From an uncultured Collinsella sp. (GTDB lineage Bacteria > Actinomycetota > Coriobacteriia > Coriobacteriales > Coriobacteriaceae), in contig CAAECP010000263.1 of assembly GCA_900754385.1 (NCBI GenBank), positions 1-12,910 on the forward strand: a stretch of 12,910 nucleotides of DNA. The letters are read 5' to 3'. Positions 7,242-11,043 of this stretch are shown piece after piece. The notes beneath the pieces were generated by a model, which was given only the letters and a program-made list of their open reading frames with translations, had not been told where the DNA came from and searched no databases. Every line of letters begins with the position of its first letter. Position 1 is the first letter of the stretch. The translations under genes were made by a program, and so were the position numbers.

Positions 7242-8012
7242 ATGAAGATTGGATTTGTCGGTTTTGGCAATATGGCGAGCGCTATGGCCGATGGCTGGAT
7301 CGCTGCCGGTGTAGCTGCGAGCGACATGTGCGCCTGCGCGGGTCGCTACGACGCACTGGTTGAGCGCTGCGAGGCGCGCGGCATGGTCGCCTGCCACGAT
7401 GCCGCCGAGGTTGTCGCCGCATCCGATATCGTGGTCGCTGCGGTCAAACCGTACATGATCGAGAAGGTATTCGCCCCGCTCAAGGATGCTCTTGCCAAAA
7501 AGGTCGTTCTGTCGGTTGCCTGGACCTGGGACAGTGCCAAGTGGGAGCAGGTCCTGCCGGGCGTCGCGCATATCTCGACGGTGCCCAACACACCGGTTTC
7601 GGTGGGCGAGGGCGTCATCGCTTGCGAGAAGGCTTCCACGCTTAGTGATGAACAGAGCGCCGTGGTGCTTGATCTGCTTGGCAAACTCGGTGCGGTGGTC
7701 GAGCTTGATACGAGCCTGCTGTTTGTGGGCGGCACGGTGGGTGGTTGCGCTCCGGCATTTGTCGCCATGGCAATCGAGGCCCTGGGCGATGCGGCGGTCA
7801 AGCACGGTATCCCGCGTGCCGATGCCTATCGCATTGTGAGCCAGATGGTGCTAGGTACGGCAAAGCTGCAGCTTGCAACTGGCCAGCATCCTGCGGCGAT
7901 GAAGGATGCCGTATGCTCGCCCGGTGGTGCCACCATCAAGGGCGTCGTTGCGCTCGAGGACGCCGGCATGCGCAGCGCCCTGGTCAAGGCAATCGACGCA
8001 ACTCTCCAGTAA
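7242..8012 (+). CDS. proC: pyrroline-5-carboxylate reductase
   Basis: ProC reduces 1-pyrroline-5-carboxylate to proline with NAD(P)H, the last step of proline synthesis. The 256-residue protein begins with a Rossmann motif, GFVGFGNMASAM at 4-15. AVKPYM, PNTPVSVGEG and an all-alpha dimerisation domain follow. The domain carries GGTVGGCAPAFVAMAIEAL, LATGQHPAAMKDAV and SPGGAT at 226-231 (the family more often has SPGGTT). GAGAGGA at 7226-7232 is the likely ribosome site. The 73-bp gap after rlmH suggests a separate or weakly linked unit; I see no convincing promoter in it. The TAA stop overlaps the start of an interspersed repeat. Confidence 0.93.
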   Translation: MKIGFVGFGNMASAMADGWIAAGVAASDMCACAGRYDALVERCEARGMVACHDAAEVVAASDIVVAAVKPYMIEKVFAPLKDALAKKVVLSVAWTWDSAKWEQVLPGVAHISTVPNTPVSVGEGVIACEKASTLSDEQSAVVLDLLGKLGAVVELDTSLLFVGGTVGGCAPAFVAMAIEALGDAAVKHGIPRADAYRIVSQMVLGTAKLQLATGQHPAAMKDAVCSPGGATIKGVVALEDAGMRSALVKAIDATLQ

Positions 8013-8058
8013 AACCGACCAAAAAAAGGACGGGTTTATTTTTTGGCAGGTATTTTCT
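8010..8058 (+). repeat. interspersed repeat, copy 1 (abuts proC stop)
   Basis: Starting at the proC TAA, this stretch has CCGACC, an A run, the core GGACGGGTTTATTTT, and then GGCAGGT and TTTTCTG. The same series, in the same order, is found on the minus strand at 8131-8175, so the two copies form an imperfect inverted pair. The ends CCGACC and GGCAGG differ only by swapped variants (CCTGCC, GGTCGG) in the other copy. Confidence 0.75.
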
Positions 8059-8080
8059 GCGGTTTTGTCCTTTTAGCGAA

Positions 8081-8121
8081 AAGCGCCCCGCAACTGGCTC
8101 AATTCCAGTTGCGGGGCGCTT
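8081..8121. terminator. strong hairpin terminator between convergent genes proC and the small minus-strand gene
   Basis: A perfect 17-bp GC-rich stem is formed by 8081-8097 and 8105-8121, with the 7-nt loop CTCAATT. In the plus direction the sequence after it is only moderately T-rich (TTGCGTTTG). In the minus direction it continues CTTTTCGCTAAAA, a better terminator tail. It therefore probably ends the convergent minus-strand transcript as well as proC. Confidence 0.8.
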
Positions 8122-8130
8122 GCGTTTGCC

Positions 8131-8175
8131 CAGATAAAACCGACCAAAATAAACCTGTCCCTTTTTGGCAGGTTA
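8131..8175 (-). repeat. interspersed repeat, copy 2 (inverted, abuts stop of small minus-strand gene)
   Basis: Read on the minus strand from the TAA at 8175-8173, it gives CCTGCC, an A run, GGGACAGGTTTATTTT, GGTCGG and TTTTATCTG. This matches copy 1 with a few gaps and substitutions. On the plus strand both copies also begin with the same 14 bases, AAAACCGACCAAAA, and end in TTTTTGGCAGGT, because the element's ends are nearly complementary to each other. Confidence 0.75.
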
Positions 8176-8346
8176 GTCCCAGAAGCTGTCTTCCTCATCC
8201 TCGGACTTGGGTCCGCGGTCGACGTACATCTTATGGGTACGCTTCTCCATTACAAAGGCAAGAATCGCAAATAACAGGATGCCGCCGGCGAAAAGGATGG
8301 CAAAACCGGTGCGGGTGCCAAACAAAAAGGAAAAAACTGCGTCCAT
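8173..8346 (-). CDS. small single-span membrane protein (57 residues), unrecognised
   Basis: A minus-strand reading frame runs from ATG at 8346-8344 to TAA at 8175-8173. The protein starts MDAVFSFLFGTRTG, has one hydrophobic span at about residues 13-33 (FAILFAGGILLFAILAFVM), then EKRTHK and a polar acidic tail with SEDEED ending FWD. Basic residues right after the span suggest the tail is cytoplasmic. An AGAAGG ribosome site lies 6 nt before the start (plus positions 8353-8358). A candidate promoter lies upstream in the shared region with serS, and a hairpin follows the gene. Together, start signal, transmembrane pattern and terminator argue for a real gene. I do not recognise a family and infer no function beyond membrane location. 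Confidence 0.7.
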   Translation of the reverse strand: MDAVFSFLFGTRTGFAILFAGGILLFAILAFVMEKRTHKMYVDRGPKSEDEEDSFWD

Positions 8347-8370
8347 TGGGTGCCTTCTTGCGTAGTTGAG

Positions 8371-8400
8371 TTGGGTCGTAAACGCTCATAAGTATATACT
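8371..8400 (+). promoter_or_regulatory. candidate serS promoter in a divergent, palindrome-rich region
   Basis: TTGGGT (8371-8376) and TATACT (8395-8400) are spaced 18 bp and point towards serS. Because the -10 lies in the palindrome AAGTATATACTT (8390-8401), the minus strand also carries TATACT at 8396-8391. Weak -35 candidates on that strand near 8412-8420 face the small membrane gene. Two more perfect palindromes follow at 8407-8414 and 8417-8428. Confidence 0.45.
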
Positions 8401-8416
8401 TGCCCATACATGTACA

Positions 8417-8428
8417 AGGTTGCAACCT
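8417..8428. promoter_or_regulatory. perfect 12-bp palindrome, operator-like
   Basis: AGGTTGCAACCT is exactly self-complementary. It sits just downstream of the predicted serS start of transcription and upstream of the small membrane gene. No regulator is visible nearby, so the role is inferred from position only. Confidence 0.35.
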
Positions 8429-8457
8429 AAATGGAATGTATATCGCCGGAGGATCTA

Positions 8458-9741
8458 ATGCTTGATATCAAGTTTGTTCGCGAGAACCCCGATGCCATCG
8501 ATGTCGCCATGGCTAACCGCCAGACGTCTTGGGATCGCGAGAAGTTCTTTGAGCTCGACGACGAGCGCCGTGCCGTCATCACCGAGGTCGAGGAGCTCCA
8601 GGCTACGCGCAATGCCGAGTCCAAGAAGATCGGCGCCCTGATGAAGGAGGGCAAGAAGGACGAGGCCGAGGCCGCCAAGGAGGCCGTGCGCGCCGTCAAC
8701 GAGAAGATTGACGGTCTGGCCGAGCGCCGCACTGCTCTCGAGCAGGAGCAGTACGACTTCATGGCTCACTTGCCCAACATTCCTTGCGAGGCCACGCCGT
8801 ACGGCAAGGACGAGGACGAGAACATTGAGCGCCGTCGTTGGGGCACCCCGCGCGAGTTCGACTTCGACTTTAAGCCGCACTGGGATCTGGGCACCGATCT
8901 GGACATCCTCGACTTCGAGCGTGGCAATAAGCTCTCCGGCAGCCGCTTTACCGTTCTCGGTGGCGCCGGCGCCCGCCTGGAGCGCGCCCTTATCAACTTC
9001 TTCCTCGATACGCACACCAGCCGTGGTTTTAAGGAGTGGTGGCCGCCCATCGTCGTCAAGCGTCAGACCATGTTCGGCACGGGTCAGCTGCCCAAGTTCG
9101 AGGATGACGCCTATCACGTCTCGGGCGACAACTTCCTGATCCCCACCGCCGAGGTCGTGCTTACCAACCTGCACGCCGGCGAGGTCCTCGACGCCGACAC
9201 CCTGCCGCGTCGCTACACCGCCTTCACCCCCTGCTTCCGCGAGGAGGCCGGCTCCGCTGGTCGCGACACCCGCGGCATCATCCGCCAGCACGAGTTTGAC
9301 AAGGTTGAGATGGTCAAGTTCGCTAAGCCGGAGGAGTCTGACGAGGAGCTCGAGAGTATGACCGCCGAGGCCGAGTACCTGCTGCAGCAGCTGGGCCTTC
9401 CGTATCGCGTGATTAGCCTGTGCACCGGTGACTTGGGCTTCTCTGCCCGTCAGACCTACGACGTCGAGGTCTGGCTGCCGAGCTACAACGCCTACAAGGA
9501 GATCAGCTCCTGCTCCAACTGCGGTGACTTCCAGGCTCGCCGCGCCAACATCAAGTATCGCGACCCCGAGAACTTCAAGGGTTCGCGCTACCTGCACACT
9601 CTCAACGGTTCCGGCCTGCCGGCCGGCCGCACCATGGCCGCCATTCTGGAGAATTACCAGAACGCCGACGGTACCATCACGATCCCCGAGGTTCTGCGTC
9701 CTTACATGGGCGGTCTCGAGAAGATCGAGCCGGTCGCGTAA
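8458..9741 (+). CDS. serS: seryl-tRNA synthetase
   Basis: SerRS charges tRNA-Ser (and tRNA-Sec where present) with serine. The 427-residue class II enzyme starts [12 protein letters not shown]. Residues up to about 105 form the long antiparallel coiled-coil arm that grips the tRNA variable arm, rich in Glu, Lys and Ala. The catalytic core has the [13 protein letters not shown] segment, motif 2 ([19 protein letters not shown], with Arg261 and Glu262) and motif 3 ([19 protein letters not shown], with Arg391). An upstream in-frame ATG at 8431 is rejected: GGAGGA at 8448-8453 lies 4 bp before ATG 8458, and family proteins start there. It is apparently monocistronic, with a terminator after it. 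Confidence 0.97.
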   Translation: MLDIKFVRENPDAIDVAMANRQTSWDREKFFELDDERRAVITEVEELQATRNAESKKIGALMKEGKKDEAEAAKEAVRAVNEKIDGLAERRTALEQEQYDFMAHLPNIPCEATPYGKDEDENIERRRWGTPREFDFDFKPHWDLGTDLDILDFERGNKLSGSRFTVLGGAGARLERALINFFLDTHTSRGFKEWWPPIVVKRQTMFGTGQLPKFEDDAYHVSGDNFLIPTAEVVLTNLHAGEVLDADTLPRRYTAFTPCFREEAGSAGRDTRGIIRQHEFDKVEMVKFAKPEESDEELESMTAEAEYLLQQLGLPYRVISLCTGDLGFSARQTYDVEVWLPSYNAYKEISSCSNCGDFQARRANIKYRDPENFKGSRYLHTLNGSGLPAGRTMAAILENYQNADGTITIPEVLRPYMGGLEKIEPVA

Positions 9742-9763
9742 CTTGGCTGCATAGGGGATATGC

Positions 9764-9793
9764 AAGGGCGCTCCTTCGGGGGCGCCCTATTTC
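9764..9793 (+). terminator. Rho-independent terminator after serS
   Basis: GGGCGCTCC (9766-9774) pairs with GGGGCGCCC (9779-9787) through one G-T wobble, closed by the very stable UUCG tetraloop. The T tract is short (TATTTCG). Confidence 0.8.
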
Positions 9794-9852
9794 GTGCGCA
9801 GGTCCATATCATGCCATGCGGACAGCTCAATAGAAAACACACGAACAACTGT

Positions 9853-9881
9853 TCTGTATACAGCCATCTACCTGCTATGCT
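9853..9881 (+). promoter_or_regulatory. candidate promoter of the 125-residue gene
   Basis: TATGCT at 9876-9881 is preceded by TGC at 9873-9875, an extended -10. The -35 region at 9853-9858 (TTCTGT) is weak and overlaps a perfect palindrome CTGTATACAG at 9854-9863, which could be a regulator site. The rest of 9794-9850 shows nothing convincing. Confidence 0.4.
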
Positions 9882-9914
9882 TTTGCTAAATAAGAGCGAG
9901 AGAAAGGGGACGCG

Positions 9915-10292
9915 ATGGAGCTGTTTGATGATCGGGTGGTTTTGTTTGAGAGCGACGAGGGCGGGGAGTACCTGCTTGTAACGTGTGAGCCGTCTGGCAT
10001 GGGCGGCCTGGTGGTTCGGCAGACGAGTGAGGGTCCGTTGACACAATGGTGCTTTGAGGAGTCGCCGCATGTGGTCGAGACCTTTGTGACGCACGAGGGA
10101 CTTGTGGCGCTGGAGCACTTCTATGGAGTTGGGACTTCCAACCAGGTCGCGCGCATGCTGAGCATCTCGTTTGCCGATTATGATTGTGCCCAGCGGGTGA
10201 GATCGCTCCTGAGGGAACTTGATGCTAAGTTCGACGTGATCGAAAAGCCAATCGATCGTACGGGGAACGGCGGTATATGCGGAGCAGCGTGA
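9915..10292 (+). CDS. hypothetical protein, 125 residues
   Basis: I do not recognise this protein. It is soluble, has no signal peptide or membrane span, and is acidic in its N-terminal part (MELFDDRVVLFESDEGGEY). The middle looks like a mixed alpha/beta domain (LLVTCEPSGMGGLVVRQ, then WCFEESPHVVETF). A helical part with SFADYDCAQRVRSLLREL follows, and the tail is Gly-rich and probably loose. The AAAGGGGA ribosome site at 9903-9910 is well placed for ATG 9915, and a plausible extended -10 lies upstream. It stands alone between the serS terminator and the tRNA-Arg locus, and ends about 37 bp before the tRNA -35 box. Being a real gene is likely; its function is open. Confidence 0.7.
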   Translation: MELFDDRVVLFESDEGGEYLLVTCEPSGMGGLVVRQTSEGPLTQWCFEESPHVVETFVTHEGLVALEHFYGVGTSNQVARMLSISFADYDCAQRVRSLLRELDAKFDVIEKPIDRTGNGGICGAA

Positions 10293-10328
10293 CAAAACTG
10301 CGTTCCACAAAAAAGTTTGAGATTGTGC

Positions 10329-10357
10329 TTGACTCCAATAAGCTAAAGTGGTTTTAT
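10329..10357 (+). promoter_or_regulatory. tRNA-Arg copy 1 promoter
   Basis: TTGACT (10329-10334) is followed 17 bp later by TTTTAT (10352-10357), a modest -10. The -35 box begins 41 bp before the tRNA, exactly as in copy 2. An A-rich run upstream (10308-10316) could act as an UP element. Confidence 0.65.
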
Positions 10358-10369
10358 ATGTCTTGCGCT

Positions 10370-10446
10370 GCGGCGTTACCTCAGCTGGATAGAGGGTCTG
10401 ACTACGAATCAGAACGTCATAGGTTCGAATCCTATACGCCGCACCA
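10370..10446 (+). tRNA. tRNA-Arg (anticodon ACG), copy 1
   Basis: The 77-nt gene has acceptor GCGGCGT (10370-10376) pairing with ACGCCGC (10436-10442), discriminator A and encoded CCA at 10444-10446. The anticodon stem TCTGA/TCAGA frames ACG at 10404-10406, and the T loop is TTCGAAT. The ACG anticodon is normally deaminated to ICG by TadA to read CGU, CGC and CGA. The sequence appears identical to copy 2 over its whole length. Confidence 0.98.
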
Positions 10447-10456
10447 ATCGAACTTA

Positions 10457-10485
10457 AAGCCTCCGGCAACGGGGGCTTTTCTTTT
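10457..10485 (+). terminator. terminator after tRNA-Arg copy 1
   Basis: A 9-bp stem (10457-10465 with 10470-10478, one G-T wobble) is closed by a GCAA tetraloop and followed by TTTTCTTTT. The same terminator, with one or two changes, recurs at 10647 and 10881. Confidence 0.9.
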
Positions 10486-10496
10486 ATGGCAACACC

Positions 10497-10517
10497 GCAT
10501 GGATTCGAACCTCGGTC
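10497..10517 (+). repeat. 21-bp direct repeat downstream of tRNA-Arg, copy A
   Basis: This 21-bp sequence, containing GGATTCGAACC, is repeated exactly at 10921-10941. Both copies lie at the same relative position after a tRNA-Arg terminator. GGATTCGAACC resembles the reverse complement of a tRNA T arm (GGTTCGAATCC). Confidence 0.85.
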
Positions 10518-10617
10518 GAGGCGCGGGCGTAAAGAAAACGCGGAGCGTTTTTAGCCCGCGGGCGAGCACGCCGGCAGGCGGGCGAAGCCGGTGCGGATCC
10601 GCGCAGCGGATGCGCGG
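10518..10617. repeat. hairpin-rich GC insert between the tRNA-Arg copies
   Basis: About 100 bp are packed with inverted repeats. A 7-bp stem (10522-10528 with 10554-10560) encloses a second 7-bp stem, AAAACGC/GCGTTTT, with a GGA loop. The palindrome GCCCGCGGGC is at 10554-10563, a CCGGC/GCCGG stem spans 10571-10591, and the palindrome GCGGATCCGC is at 10593-10602. ATCCGC and GCGGAT form a stem with a 3-nt loop at 10597-10611. No reading frame is credible here. It may be a small non-autonomous repeat or a structured RNA; copy 2 of the tRNA unit lacks it. Confidence 0.6.
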
Positions 10618-10636
10618 AATCCTATACGCCGCACCA
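10617..10636 (+). pseudogene. remnant 3' end of a third tRNA-Arg
   Basis: These 20 bases equal the last 20 of the two intact tRNA-Arg genes (end of the T loop, 3' half of the T stem, 3' acceptor strand and CCA). No D arm, anticodon arm or 5' acceptor strand precedes them, so no tRNA can form. The bases after it also match the sequence after the intact genes, including the terminator. Confidence 0.85.
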
Positions 10637-10646
10637 ATTGACTTTA

Positions 10647-10674
10647 AAGCTCCCGGCAACGGGGGCTTTTCTTA
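10647..10674 (+). terminator. terminator after the tRNA-Arg remnant
   Basis: The stem 10647-10655 with 10660-10668 around a GCAA loop is followed by TTTTCTTAT. It is almost identical to the other two and shows that the remnant was once a full unit, or was copied together with its terminator. Confidence 0.85.
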
Positions 10675-10721
10675 TATCGCGATGCGTCGAAGATCGCGCC
10701 AAGTGCTCCAAATGAGTAAAA

Positions 10722-10733
10722 ATCAAATTTGAT
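10722..10733. promoter_or_regulatory. AT-rich palindrome upstream of tRNA-Arg copy 2
   Basis: ATCAAATTTGAT is a perfect 12-bp palindrome, 19 bp before the -35 box. With the following T and A runs (10737-10749) it may serve as an UP element or a bend. The stretch 10676-10721 shows nothing else. Confidence 0.3.
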
Positions 10734-10752
10734 AACTTTTTTCGAAAATTGC

Positions 10753-10781
10753 TTGACCTTTATTCAGTCGATGTGCATAAT
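10753..10781 (+). promoter_or_regulatory. tRNA-Arg copy 2 promoter
   Basis: TTGACC (10753-10758) and CATAAT (10776-10781) are 17 bp apart, a better match than at copy 1. The start of transcription would lie about 6 bp before the tRNA at 10794. Confidence 0.8.
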
Positions 10782-10793
10782 AATCAACAAGTC

Positions 10794-10870
10794 GCGGCGT
10801 TACCTCAGCTGGATAGAGGGTCTGACTACGAATCAGAACGTCATAGGTTCGAATCCTATACGCCGCACCA
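10794..10870 (+). tRNA. tRNA-Arg (anticodon ACG), copy 2
   Basis: This second 77-nt gene appears identical to the copy at 10370-10446, with ACG at 10828-10830 and CCA at 10868-10870. Its own promoter and terminator make it an independent unit. Confidence 0.98.
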
Positions 10871-10880
10871 TTTGAGATTA

Positions 10881-10909
10881 AAGCTCCCGGCAACGGGGGC
10901 TTTTCTTTT
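10881..10909 (+). terminator. terminator after tRNA-Arg copy 2
   Basis: The stem AAGCTCCCG (10881-10889) with CGGGGGCTT (10894-10902), a GCAA loop and TTTTCTTTT form a strong terminator, third member of the set. Confidence 0.9.
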
Positions 10910-10920
10910 ACGTAAGCACT

Positions 10921-10941
10921 GCATGGATTCGAACCTCGGTC
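10921..10941 (+). repeat. 21-bp direct repeat downstream of tRNA-Arg, copy B
   Basis: This is an exact match to 10497-10517. After it the two loci diverge: here AAAGGGGG follows, at copy A the hairpin insert. The following 10942-11030 shows no clear promoter; TAAGAT at 10970-10975 is a possible -10 for the next gene. Confidence 0.85.
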
Positions 10942-11043
10942 AAAGGGGGCTATTTCTCATCGACTCGTGTAAGATTTCGAGTATGCGCCTCGGTGAGCCC
11001 GTGGCGCGCTCTTTCTTTAGACGACCGATCAGGGTGATATTTC

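Noticed and set aside
8431..8457. Upstream ATG for serS
   Set aside because: The GGAGGA at 8448-8453 and family N-terminus place the start at 8458.
8455..9765. 436-codon minus-strand frame opposite serS
   Set aside because: It matches the extent of serS almost exactly and is a compositional shadow of it, with low-complexity Leu/Val/Gly/Ala content.
9760..9981. 73-codon plus frame after serS
   Set aside because: It begins in the serS terminator and overlaps the better-supported gene at 9915 in another frame.
10617..10636. A third functional tRNA-Arg
   Set aside because: Only the last 20 nt are present; there is no 5' acceptor strand, D arm or anticodon arm.
10277..10732. 151-codon plus frame through the tRNA-Arg locus
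   Set aside because: It translates tRNA copy 1, the hairpin insert and the remnant; the tRNA assignment is certain.
10457..10909. CRISPR-like array from the repeated terminator and tRNA pieces
   Set aside because: Only three repeats of unequal spacing, each explained as part of a tRNA-Arg unit; no cas genes.
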